From assembly GCA_045805565.1 (NCBI GenBank), contig JBJMKZ010000025.1, forward strand, positions 62,001 through 126,000: a stretch of DNA of 64,000 bases, written 5' to 3'. This DNA is from DATAEY01 sp045805565 (GTDB lineage Bacteria; Actinomycetota; Thermoleophilia; Solirubrobacterales; Solirubrobacteraceae). The translations under genes and the position numbers were made by a program. Below are positions 16,520 to 24,817 of this stretch, piece after piece (the first letter of the stretch is position 1; each line of letters starts with the position of its first letter). Under the pieces are notes generated by a model. That model was not told the origin of the DNA. It saw only the letters and a program-made list of their open reading frames with translations, and made no database searches.

Positions 16520-17692
16520 ATGTTCGGTCGCAGCTCGATCCAGCTGGCGCGCCTGTTCGGCATCCGCATCGGAGTCGACACCAGCTGGTTCGTGGTGCTG
16601 TTCTTCTTCATCTTCCTGCTGTCCGGCTCGTTCCGGGCGACCCTGAACTCCTCGGACACGGTCGCCTACCTGACCGCGGTGGCCAGCGCGCTGCTGTTCT
16701 TCGTCTCGCTGGTCCTGCACGAGCTCGGCCACGCCCTGGTGGCCCGCCGTCTGGGGATCGGGATCTCGGGCATCGACCTGTGGTTCTTCGGCGGCCTGGC
16801 GAAGATGGAGCGCGACCCCGACTCACCCGGAACCGAGTTCAAGATCGCGGTCGCCGGCCCCCTGGTCACGCTCGCCGTCGTGGCCGTCTGCGTCGCCATC
16901 GGCAGCGCGCTGACCGGCTGGGACCAGTTCCAGGCGGTGGCGCGGCTGCGCGGCGGCGCGGCGCCGTCGCCGGGCCTCCTCCTGCTGGGCTGGCTGGCGA
17001 CCATCAACACCGTCCTGTTCGCGTTCAACCTCGTCCCGGGCTTCCCCCTCGACGGTGGGCGAATCGCGCGGGCCGCCGCCTGGCGGATCACCGGAGACCG
17101 GGCGAGGGCGACCCGCATCGCGGCGACGCTGGGACAGATCTTCGCCTACCTGCTGATCGTGTGGGGGCTTCTCCTGGTGGTCGTGGGCAGGGCGCTGGTG
17201 AGCGGGCTGTGGGCGATGGCGCTCGGCTGGCTGCTTCTCCAGGCCGCCCGCGGCGAGCTCATGCGCTCGGCGTTCTCGGAGCGCATGGGCGGGATCACGG
17301 TGGCCGACATCATGGACCGAGATCCGGTGACGATCCCCTCCTCGCTGCCGCTCCCTCGGGCGCTGGAGGAGTTCTTCCTGCGCTACCGCTGGCCGTGGTT
17401 TCCGGTCGTCGATCCCTACGGGCGCTTCGTCGGCGTCGTGCGCGAGGAGCGGGTCCGGGCCGCGGACGCGGCCGGCGACGCCGTCGGGACGGTGGCGGAA
17501 ATGACCGACGGGACCGACGCCGGCCAGTGGCGGGTCGGCCAGGACGCCTCGCTGGAGTCCCTGCTGGCCTCCGAGCCGCTTCACCGTCTCGGAGCCCTGA
17601 TGGCGGTGGACGGCGACGGCATCCTGCGCGGGGTGGTCACCCGAGACCAGGTCCGGCGGGCGCTGCAGTCCGCCGCCGCGCGACAGGCCTGA
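16520..17692 (+). CDS. Site-2-protease family metallopeptidase (M50) with CBS domains
   Basis: A 390-aa intramembrane zinc protease. The first membrane segment is at about residues 22-36. HELGH (H67, E68, H71) is the zinc site, and NLVPGFPLDGGR supplies the third ligand Asp. Further hydrophobic segments lie around residues 110-140 and 205-240. The C-terminal ~150 residues contain two CBS motifs (beginning near ADIMDRDPVTIPSS), which usually bind adenosine nucleotides. This is the Rip3-like S2P class. Natural substrates are unknown; anti-sigma factors are typical for the family. It is transcribed away from icd, 95 bases apart. Confidence 0.88.
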   Translation: MFGRSSIQLARLFGIRIGVDTSWFVVLFFFIFLLSGSFRATLNSSDTVAYLTAVASALLFFVSLVLHELGHALVARRLGIGISGIDLWFFGGLAKMERDPDSPGTEFKIAVAGPLVTLAVVAVCVAIGSALTGWDQFQAVARLRGGAAPSPGLLLLGWLATINTVLFAFNLVPGFPLDGGRIARAAAWRITGDRARATRIAATLGQIFAYLLIVWGLLLVVVGRALVSGLWAMALGWLLLQAARGELMRSAFSERMGGITVADIMDRDPVTIPSSLPLPRALEEFFLRYRWPWFPVVDPYGRFVGVVREERVRAADAAGDAVGTVAEMTDGTDAGQWRVGQDASLESLLASEPLHRLGALMAVDGDGILRGVVTRDQVRRALQSAAARQA

Positions 17693-17734
17693 ACCACGGG
17701 CCGCGGCGCGGTCGTCCACTAGGATCGAGCGCCC

Positions 17735-19426
17735 ATGCCCTCCCACGACGTCCTGATCATCGGGGCCGGCCTGGCCGGCCAGAGGGCCGCCCTGGCGGCC
17801 GCCGACGCCGGGGCCACGGTGGCGATCGTGAGCAAGGTACACCCGGTGCGCTCCCACTCCAACGCCGCGGCCGGAGGCATCAACGCGGCCCTCAATCCGG
17901 AGGACACCTGGGAGTCGCACGCCTTCGACACGGTCAAGGGATCCGACTACCTCGCCGATCAGGACGCGATCGAGATCATGTGCCGCGCGGCGCCGGACGA
18001 GATCCTTCATCTCGAGCACCTGGGCGTCACCTTCCACCGCGACGAGACCGGCCACCTGGGCACGCGCGCGTTCGGCGGCGCGTCCCAGGCCCGCACCTAC
18101 TACGTGGCCGACATCACCGGCCAGGCGCTGCTGCACGTCCTCTACGAGCAGCTCCTGAAGTACCACGAGCAGGTGGACCGCTACGAGGAGTGGTTCGTCA
18201 CGTCGTTGCTACAGGATGACGACGGCCGCTGCACGGGCGCGATCACCCGAGACGTGCGCGACGGCGCCATGGAGGTGTTCCGGGCCAAGTCGGTGATCCA
18301 GGCGTCCGGCGGCGCCGGCCAGGCCTACAAGCCGACCACCAACGCCCTCATCTGCACCGGCGACGGGCTCGCGCAGGCGTATCGGATCGGCGCGCCGCTG
18401 ATGGACATGGAGATGGTCCAGTACCACCCGACCACGCTGGTCGAGAACGGCTTCCTGATCACCGAGGGGGCGCGCGGCGAGGGCGCCCAGCTGTTCAACA
18501 AGGACGGCGACCGGTTCATGGAGCGCTACGCCCCCAACAAGCTGGAGCTCGCCTCACGCGACGTGGTCTCCCGCGCCGAGCAGACCGAGATCAACGAGGG
18601 CCGTGGGCTCGACAACGGCGGGCTGGCCCTGGACGTCACGCTGGTCCCCCGCAAGCGGATCCTCGAGGCGCTGAGGGAGATCGTCAACATCGGCCGCGAC
18701 TTCGCCGGCGTGGACATCACCAACGAGCCGATCTCGATCCGTCCCGGCCAGCACTACATCATGGGCGGCATCCAGACCGACAACGACGGCCGGACGTCGG
18801 TGCCCGGACTGTACGCCGCCGGCGAATGCGCCTGCGTGTCGGTTCACGGCGGCAACCGGCTGGGCGCCAACTCGCTCCTCGACACCCTCATCTTCGGCCG
18901 CCGCGCCGGCGAGGACGCCGCCGCCCGGGCGAGCGGCCTGCCCATGCCGGACGGCGGCTTCGACTCGCGGATGGCCGATGAGCGGGCGTGGATCGACTCG
19001 ATCATCGCCCGCGACGGGAACGGCCGCCGGGTCGCCCAGCTCAAGGACGAGCTGGGCGAGGCGATGAATCGCTACTGCGCCGTCTTCCGCGACGCCGACG
19101 GCCTGGAGGGCTGCCTGCAGACGATTCGCGGACTCAAGGAGCAGGCCGACACGGTGGGAATCGACGACGGGGGGACCGTCTTCAACCAGGACGTGTTGGG
19201 CGTCATCGAGCTGGGGTACATGCTCGACTGCGCCGAGGCGATGGTCGTCTCCGGCCTCGAGCGGACCGAGTCGCGCGGCGCCCACTTCCGGACCGACTTC
19301 CCCGAGCGCAACGACGAAGAATGGCTCAAGCACATCAACGTGACCCGCGACGGCGACGGGACGCCCCAGGTCTCCTACTCGCCGGTCACCATCACCCACT
19401 GGGAGCCTGAGGAGAGGAAGTACTAG
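17735..19426 (+). CDS. sdhA: Succinate dehydrogenase / fumarate reductase flavoprotein subunit
   Basis: A 563-aa FAD subunit. Dinucleotide motif IIGAGLAGQRAALAA at residues 6-20. RSHSNAAAGG holds the His used for covalent FAD attachment. HPTTLVENGFLITEGARGEG and the substrate-binding/catalytic Arg region around RLGANSLLD follow. It oxidises succinate to fumarate. ATG is chosen because it places the Rossmann motif at the expected distance. The FeS subunit follows after 56 bases. No cytochrome b anchor gene is present nearby. Confidence 0.93.
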   Translation: MPSHDVLIIGAGLAGQRAALAAADAGATVAIVSKVHPVRSHSNAAAGGINAALNPEDTWESHAFDTVKGSDYLADQDAIEIMCRAAPDEILHLEHLGVTFHRDETGHLGTRAFGGASQARTYYVADITGQALLHVLYEQLLKYHEQVDRYEEWFVTSLLQDDDGRCTGAITRDVRDGAMEVFRAKSVIQASGGAGQAYKPTTNALICTGDGLAQAYRIGAPLMDMEMVQYHPTTLVENGFLITEGARGEGAQLFNKDGDRFMERYAPNKLELASRDVVSRAEQTEINEGRGLDNGGLALDVTLVPRKRILEALREIVNIGRDFAGVDITNEPISIRPGQHYIMGGIQTDNDGRTSVPGLYAAGECACVSVHGGNRLGANSLLDTLIFGRRAGEDAAARASGLPMPDGGFDSRMADERAWIDSIIARDGNGRRVAQLKDELGEAMNRYCAVFRDADGLEGCLQTIRGLKEQADTVGIDDGGTVFNQDVLGVIELGYMLDCAEAMVVSGLERTESRGAHFRTDFPERNDEEWLKHINVTRDGDGTPQVSYSPVTITHWEPEERKY

Positions 19427-19482
19427 ATGCGTGTCCCCCACCCTCCGCACGCACGGCACGAGAATCGGGAGATGAACGTCTA

Positions 19483-20625
19483 GTGCCCGAGTTCATCCTC
19501 AAGATCCGTCGTTACCTGCCCGAGTCGGGTGAGGCGCCCTACTGGCAGGAGTACCGCGTCGAGCTCGACGGGCACCACTCGGTGCTGGAGGGCATCCTCA
19601 AGGTTCGCGGCGAGCAGGACGGGACGGTTGGGATCCGCTGCTCGTGCCGCGCCGCGATCTGCGGCTCGTGCGGGGTGAAGATCAACGGCAAGCCGAGGTT
19701 GGCCTGCAACACCCACCTCGAATTCGCCGAGGGCCACTCCCAGGAGGACGGCAAGATCGTCGTCGAGCCGATGGGCAACATGCCCGTGGTCAAGGACCTG
19801 ATCGTGGACATGGAGTCGGTCCACTGGAAGAAGGTCCAGCGCGTGACCCCCTGGCTGCTGCCCGAGGGCGAGCCGCCCGAGCGCGAGTACATCGTCCCCC
19901 ACGAGGCGATGGTCGACGTCACCCAGTCGATGGCCTGCATCCAGTGCGGAGCCTGCGTGTCGGACTGCCTGTCGATGGAAGTCGATCCGCTGTTCATCGG
20001 TCCGGCGGCGCTGGCCAAGGCCTACCGGTTCGTGGGCGACCCCCGCGACGGTCAGCACTACGAGCGCCTCAAGGACCTCGCCGAGGACCCGCATGGCATG
20101 TACGACTGCACCCACTGCTTCAACTGCATCGACGCCTGTCCCAAGGGCGTGGCGCCGATGAGCCAGATCATGCGGCTGCGGCGCGCAGCCGGGAGCGAGG
20201 GCATCGAGGACCGCAACAACGGCCACCGCCACGAGGCGGCGTTCGTGGACAACATCGAGCGCAACGGGCTGCTCCACGAGGCCGACCTGCTGCCCGACTC
20301 CTACGGCGGCAAGCTCCACCCGCGGGCGGTGCCCGAGCTGCTCAGCTCGCTGCCGCTCATCACCACCGCGCTGGCTCGTCGCAAGGTCACGCCCCAGAAG
20401 GCCCTGCTGCACCCCCATCGCCGTCACTACCGTCAGGTGCGCAAGCTCATCCAGGCGGTCGAGGCCAAGGAGGAGCCGCTCGAGCTCAACCTCTACATCA
20501 CCGGCTACGAGGACGACCTCGAGGCCACCGAGCACGAGGCCGGAGAGACCGCGGCGATGCGCGAGGACTTCGAGGAGGACGCCCAGAACGTGGCCTCCGG
20601 GCCCCAGAAGGAGCCCCGGGCGTGA
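19483..20625 (+). CDS. sdhB: Succinate dehydrogenase iron-sulfur subunit with extended C-terminus
   Basis: A 380-aa protein, longer than classical SdhB (about 230-260). The plant-type [2Fe-2S] site has CSCRAAICGSC and a later Cys (PRLAC). The second cluster motif is CIQCGACVSDC. The third is CTHCFNCIDACPKG, which has an extra Cys compared with the classical [3Fe-4S] site, as described for type E enzymes with [4Fe-4S]. A roughly 120-residue charged extension follows residue 255. GTG start at 19483. Its stop overlaps the GTG of the HdrB-like gene (GTGA). Confidence 0.9.
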   Translation: MPEFILKIRRYLPESGEAPYWQEYRVELDGHHSVLEGILKVRGEQDGTVGIRCSCRAAICGSCGVKINGKPRLACNTHLEFAEGHSQEDGKIVVEPMGNMPVVKDLIVDMESVHWKKVQRVTPWLLPEGEPPEREYIVPHEAMVDVTQSMACIQCGACVSDCLSMEVDPLFIGPAALAKAYRFVGDPRDGQHYERLKDLAEDPHGMYDCTHCFNCIDACPKGVAPMSQIMRLRRAAGSEGIEDRNNGHRHEAAFVDNIERNGLLHEADLLPDSYGGKLHPRAVPELLSSLPLITTALARRKVTPQKALLHPHRRHYRQVRKLIQAVEAKEEPLELNLYITGYEDDLEATEHEAGETAAMREDFEEDAQNVASGPQKEPRA

Positions 20626-21521
20626 AGGTCGCCTACTGGCCGGGCTGCGTCAGCCGCGGCTTCACCCCCGAGCTGCACGGCGCGATGGCCAAGGTCGCGC
20701 CTCTCCTCGACCTGGAGCTGATCGAGCTCGACCGCGCCGCCTGCTGCGGCGCCGGCGTGATCGCCGAGCACAACCAGGAGCTGGCCGACACGCTCAACGC
20801 CCGCACCTTCGCGCTTGCACAGCAGACCGACGGCGCGCTGATGATGAACATCTGCTCGACCTGCCAGGGCTCGATGAGCGAGTGCCAGGAGCGCCTGGAC
20901 GCCAATGCCGAGTACCGCGAGCAGGTCAACGAGAACCTGAGCGGCGAGAGCCTGCGCTACCGGCGCGGGGTGGTCAACAAGAACCTGGCCTGGCTGCTGG
21001 TCGAGGACATGGGGCTCGACGACCTGCGCTCACGGGTCAAGCGGCCGCTGGAGAACCTCCGGGTCGGCCCGTTCTACGGCTGCTACCTGGTGCGCCCCAC
21101 CGACCGTCTGGGCATCGACGATCGCCGGCCCCGTGACACCTACCTGCACCTCATCATCGAGGCGCTGGGGGGCACGGTCATCGACTACGCCGGCCAGTAC
21201 AAGTGCTGCGGCTTCCCGATCATCACGATGAACAAGGAGGCGTCGCTGAAGCAGGCAGGACGCCACCTGGGTGACGCCATCGACGCGGACGCCGACTGCC
21301 TGGTGACCCCCTGCCCGCTGTGCCACCTCAACCTCGATCTCCAGCAGCCCCAGGCCGAGCGGGTCGTCGGGCGCGAGCTGGGGATGCCCGTCCTGCACCT
21401 GCCCCAGCTGCTCGGGCTCGCGCTCGGGCTCGGGCCGCGCGAGCTGGGCATGTCCAAGCACGTGGTCAAGCCCAGGTCGGTAATCGACTGGAGCCAGGCG
21501 GTCGTGGCCGAGGCCGCCTAG
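20622..21521 (+). CDS. HdrB-like CCG-domain subunit of succinate dehydrogenase (SdhE-type)
   Basis: A 299-aa protein with two cysteine-rich CCG domains. The first has PGC, then AACCGAG, then CSTC. The second has YGCY, then YKCCGFP, then CPLCHLN. In heterodisulfide reductase B and in type E succinate dehydrogenase these bind a non-cubane FeS cluster and take part in membrane attachment or quinone reaction. Translation is coupled to sdhB. It probably replaces the missing SdhC/SdhD anchor. A free HdrB in an unrelated enzyme is less likely given the operon. Confidence 0.85.
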   Translation: MKVAYWPGCVSRGFTPELHGAMAKVAPLLDLELIELDRAACCGAGVIAEHNQELADTLNARTFALAQQTDGALMMNICSTCQGSMSECQERLDANAEYREQVNENLSGESLRYRRGVVNKNLAWLLVEDMGLDDLRSRVKRPLENLRVGPFYGCYLVRPTDRLGIDDRRPRDTYLHLIIEALGGTVIDYAGQYKCCGFPIITMNKEASLKQAGRHLGDAIDADADCLVTPCPLCHLNLDLQQPQAERVVGRELGMPVLHLPQLLGLALGLGPRELGMSKHVVKPRSVIDWSQAVVAEAA

Positions 21522-21537
21522 GCGACGGCTAGGCGGC
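21513..21537. terminator. Perfect inverted repeat spanning two convergent stop codons
   Basis: GCCGCCTAG and CTAGGCGGC form a perfect 9-bp stem with a 7-base loop. Each arm contains the Ala-Ala-stop end of one of the convergent genes (HdrB-like on +, asd on -). No T-run. It may act as a bidirectional terminator for both operons. Confidence 0.6.
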
Positions 21538-22563
21538 GCGCCCGGCGCGGGCGCCGATCAGGCCGCGCTCGTCCAACAGCTCGGCGAGCTGGACCGCGTT
21601 GGTGGCCGCCCCCTTGCGCAGGTTGTCCGACACCACCCACAGGTTGAGCGTCCGCTCGGCGGAGGGGTCGCGCCGGATGCGCCCGACGAACACCTCGTCG
21701 CGGCCCGCGGCCTCGGAGGCCAGCGGATAGATGCCGTTGGCGGGGTCGTCGAGCACCGCCACCCCGGGCGCCGCCGCCAGCAGCTCCCGGCACTGCGTCG
21801 GCGAGAGGTCCTCGCGGGTCTGGACGTTGATCGACTCGGAGTGGGAACGGGGTACCGGGACGCGCACGCAGGTGGCCGAGATCCGCAGCGAGTCGTCGCC
21901 AAGGATCTTTCGCGTCTCGGCCATCATCTTGCGCTCCTCGGTCGTGTAGTCGTCGCCGACCCGGAACGTCTCGACCTGGGGCAGGACGTTGAACGCGATG
22001 CGATGGGGATATGCGACCGGAGCGGGCGGCTGCATGTCGTGGAGCATGGCGTGGGACTGGTCCAGCAGCTCGTCGACCGCTCGCTGGCCGGTTCCCGAGG
22101 TGGACTGGTAGGTCGAGACCACGATGCGCTCGATGCCCGCGGCGTCGTGGATCGGCTTGAGCGCCACCACCATCTGCATGGTCGAGCAGTTCGGGTTGGC
22201 GACGATGCCGCGCTGGGCGTCGATCGCCTCCGGGTTGACCTCGGCGACCACCAGGGGGACGTCCGGCTCCATCCGCCAGCAGGACGAGTTGTCCACGGCG
22301 ACCGCGCCGGCGGCGGCAAAGCGCGGCGCCCATTCGCGGGCCACTTCCGAGCCGGCGGACAGCAGGGCCACGTCGAAGCCGGCGATCGACTCCTGGTCCA
22401 GGGCCTGGACGCTGAGCCCGCCGTCCAGCTCACGACCCACCGAGCGCTCGGACGCGAAGGGCACGATGTCGGCGGCCGGAAAGCCGCGCTCGCGCAGCAG
22501 CGCGAGCATGGTCGAGCCGACCGCGCCCGTCGCCCCCACCACCGCCACCCGGTAGTCGCTCAT
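21529..22563 (-). CDS. asd: Aspartate-semialdehyde dehydrogenase
   Basis: A 344-aa NADPH-dependent enzyme converting aspartyl phosphate to aspartate semialdehyde in the lysine/threonine/methionine/diaminopimelate pathway. VVGATGAVGSTML is the nucleotide motif. NPNCSTMQMV carries the catalytic Cys. STYQSTSGTGQRAVDEL and the later His region (VPVPRSHSES) fit the family. ATG overlaps the aspartokinase stop (ATGA), forming an ask-asd operon. The last bases lie in a hairpin shared with the convergent gene. Confidence 0.95.
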   Translation of the reverse strand: MSDYRVAVVGATGAVGSTMLALLRERGFPAADIVPFASERSVGRELDGGLSVQALDQESIAGFDVALLSAGSEVAREWAPRFAAAGAVAVDNSSCWRMEPDVPLVVAEVNPEAIDAQRGIVANPNCSTMQMVVALKPIHDAAGIERIVVSTYQSTSGTGQRAVDELLDQSHAMLHDMQPPAPVAYPHRIAFNVLPQVETFRVGDDYTTEERKMMAETRKILGDDSLRISATCVRVPVPRSHSESINVQTREDLSPTQCRELLAAAPGVAVLDDPANGIYPLASEAAGRDEVFVGRIRRDPSAERTLNLWVVSDNLRKGAATNAVQLAELLDERGLIGARAGRAA

Positions 22564-23852
22564 CGCACTCCCCGGAAGGGGTCCTCCGCGTGCACCTCGG
22601 TTCCCAGCTCGAACGCGGCGTGCAGCGCCTGGACGGCGCGCGGCACGTGGCCACGCTCGATCACGCACGAGATCTTGATCGGAGAGGTGGAGATCATTTC
22701 GATGTTGATCCCCTGCTCTCCGAGTGTCCTGAACACCTTGGCGGCCACGCCCGGGTGCGACTTCATCCCGGCCCCGATGATCGACACGGTGCCCATCTCG
22801 GTGTTGGTGGCGACCCTCGACAGCAGGTCGCCGACCATCGGATGCAGTGTGCTCTCGGCAACCGGGACGTCGTCCCGGGGGACGGTGAACGAGATGTCGG
22901 CCTCGGCGCCCTCCGACAGCGGCTCGTTCTGGACGATCATGTCCACGTTGACGTTGGCATCCGACAGCGCGCCGAAGACGCGCCCGGCCACCCCCGGTCG
23001 GTCGGGGACGCCCAGCAGCGTGACCCGAGCCTCCTCGGTCGAGTGGGTGACGGCGGTGATCAGCGGCTGTTCCAGGGTTTCCTCCTCGCCGACCACAACC
23101 GTACCGCTGGCGTCGTCGAACGAAGATCGGCAGTGCAGCCGGACGCCGTGGTTTCGCGCGTATTCGACCGCCCGCAGCTGGAGCACCCGGGCTCCGGACG
23201 AGGCCATCTCGAGCATCTCCTCGAACGAGACGATCGGCAGCTTGCGGGCCCCGGGGACGATCCGGGGATCGGCGCTGTAGACGCCCGCCACGTCCGTGTA
23301 GATCTCGCACACGTCGGCGTCCATCGCCGCGGCCAGCGCCACGGCGGTCGTGTCCGACCCGCCCCGGCCCAGGGTGGTGACCTCGCTGTGGCGGGTGATC
23401 CTCCCCTGCTCGTCACGCTCGGGCGGCGACATCCCCTGGAAGCCGCCCACCAGGACCACCGCCCCGTCGCCGAGCGCCTGCTTGATGCGCTCGGCTCGCA
23501 CATCGACGATCTTCGCCTTGGTGTGCGAGATGTCGGTGACGATTCCCGCCTGTGAGCCGGTGAGCGAGATCGCGCGGTGGCCCAGGTCGTTGATGGCCAT
23601 CGCGCACAGCGCGCACGAGATCCGCTCGCCGGTCGACAGCAGCATGTCCAGCTCACGCGGGTGCGGCCGCGGCGACACCTCGGTGGCCATCTCGATCAGC
23701 TCGTCGGTCGTGTTCCCCCGGGCGGAGAGGACCGCGACCACCTGATTGCCCTTCTCCTTCTGGGCGACGATGCGCTGGGCGGCATGCTTGAGCCGCTCGG
23801 CGGTGCCGACCGACGTCCCCCCGAACTTCATGACCACGACGGGCTGTGACAC
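22560..23852 (-). CDS. ask: Aspartate kinase
   Basis: A 430-aa enzyme that phosphorylates aspartate, the first step of the aspartate-family pathway. MKFGGTSVGT is the kinase signature near the N-terminus, and GRGGSDTTAVALA is the second. The C-terminal ~160 residues contain two ACT regulatory domains (around GVAGRVFGALSDANVNVDMI and GVAAKVFRTLGEQGINIEMI, read in part), so feedback inhibition by Lys/Thr is expected. A GTG at 23852 is the likely start; the next ATG lies seven codons in, just before the motif. The asd gene overlaps its stop. Confidence 0.94.
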   Translation of the reverse strand: MSQPVVVMKFGGTSVGTAERLKHAAQRIVAQKEKGNQVVAVLSARGNTTDELIEMATEVSPRPHPRELDMLLSTGERISCALCAMAINDLGHRAISLTGSQAGIVTDISHTKAKIVDVRAERIKQALGDGAVVLVGGFQGMSPPERDEQGRITRHSEVTTLGRGGSDTTAVALAAAMDADVCEIYTDVAGVYSADPRIVPGARKLPIVSFEEMLEMASSGARVLQLRAVEYARNHGVRLHCRSSFDDASGTVVVGEEETLEQPLITAVTHSTEEARVTLLGVPDRPGVAGRVFGALSDANVNVDMIVQNEPLSEGAEADISFTVPRDDVPVAESTLHPMVGDLLSRVATNTEMGTVSIIGAGMKSHPGVAAKVFRTLGEQGINIEMISTSPIKISCVIERGHVPRAVQALHAAFELGTEVHAEDPFRGVR

Positions 23853-23878
23853 AGCGGCCCTAGGGTAACGGTGGGTGC

Positions 23879-24478
23879 TTAGAGCGCCCGCCGCCCGGCG
23901 AACGCCTTGCCCAGTGTGACCTCGTCGGCGTGCTCGAGGTCGGCGCCCACCGGGAGACCGCTGGCCAGGCGCGTCACCGCCACCTGCGGGACGCGCTCCC
24001 GCAGCCCGTCGGCGATGTGCAGCGCGGTCGCCTCGCCGGTCGTCGTCGGGTTGGTGGCCAGCACCACCTCCTGCACGTCGTCTTGCGCCACCCGCGCGTA
24101 CAGCTCGGCGATCCGCAGATCCTCGGGGTCGATCCCGTCGATCGGCGACAGCGCGCCGCCCAGGACGTGGTAGCGCCCCCGGTACTCGTGGGTGCGCTCG
24201 ATCGGGATGACGTCGGCCGGCTCCTCGACGACACAGATCAGCCCGGCCTCCCGCCGCGCGTCTTCGCAGATCCGGCAGCGGGGGCCGTCGGCGAGGTTGA
24301 AGCAGACCTCGCACAGCCCGATCCGCTCCTTGACCTCCCGAATCGCGTCGGCGAGCCCGGTCGCGTCCTCCGGTGAGGAGCGCAGGATGTGGAACGCCAG
24401 GCGCTGGGCGGTGCGGGTGCCGATCCCGGGCAGCTTCCCCAGCTCGGTGACGAGCCGCTGGACGGGCGGGGCGTACAT
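23879..24478 (-). CDS. recR: Recombination mediator RecR
   Basis: A 199-aa protein that with RecF and RecO loads RecA on gapped DNA. An N-terminal helix-hairpin-helix (LGKLPGIGTRTAQRLAF), a zinc finger with four Cys (CEVC and CRIC) and a Toprim domain (VVEEPADVIPIERT, EVVLATNPTTTGEATA) are visible. Length matches the family. It lies between ybaB and ask on the same strand, in the classic dnaX-ybaB-recR order. Confidence 0.96.
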   Translation of the reverse strand: MYAPPVQRLVTELGKLPGIGTRTAQRLAFHILRSSPEDATGLADAIREVKERIGLCEVCFNLADGPRCRICEDARREAGLICVVEEPADVIPIERTHEYRGRYHVLGGALSPIDGIDPEDLRIAELYARVAQDDVQEVVLATNPTTTGEATALHIADGLRERVPQVAVTRLASGLPVGADLEHADEVTLGKAFAGRRAL

Positions 24479-24490
24479 CGCCGGGGCCGG

Positions 24491-24817
24491 CTAGAGGCCT
24501 GGAAGCCCCAGGCCGCCCAGGCCTCCGGTCACGTTGCCCAGCTTGGCGGCCGCGAGCTCCTGGGCGGAGCGCAGCGCCTCGTTGACGGCGGCCAGGACCA
24601 GGTCCGACAGCATCTCGGGGTCGTCGGGGTCGATCGCCTCCGGGTCGATGCGAATCTCCTTGACCACCAGGTCGCCGGTCACCACCGCGCTGACCATCCC
24701 GCCGCCCGCGGAGGCCTCCACCCTCTCGTCCTTGAGCGCCTCCTGTGCGGCCACCATGTCCTGCTGCATCTTCTGGACCTGCTTGAGCATCTGCTGCATG
24801 TTGGGCTGCTGGGGCAT
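24491..24817 (-). CDS. ybaB: YbaB/EbfC nucleoid-associated protein
   Basis: A 108-aa DNA-binding protein. The N-terminus is rich in Gln and Met (MQQMLKQVQKMQQDM) and forms the helical arm. GGGMVSAVVTGDLVVKEIRI is the beta core, and a Gly-rich tail (GGLGGLGLPGL) ends the protein. Dimeric pincers of this family bind DNA. The ATG at 24817 overlaps the last base of the dnaX stop by one nucleotide, and recR follows 12 bases on. Confidence 0.93.
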   Translation of the reverse strand: MPQQPNMQQMLKQVQKMQQDMVAAQEALKDERVEASAGGGMVSAVVTGDLVVKEIRIDPEAIDPDDPEMLSDLVLAAVNEALRSAQELAAAKLGNVTGGLGGLGLPGL

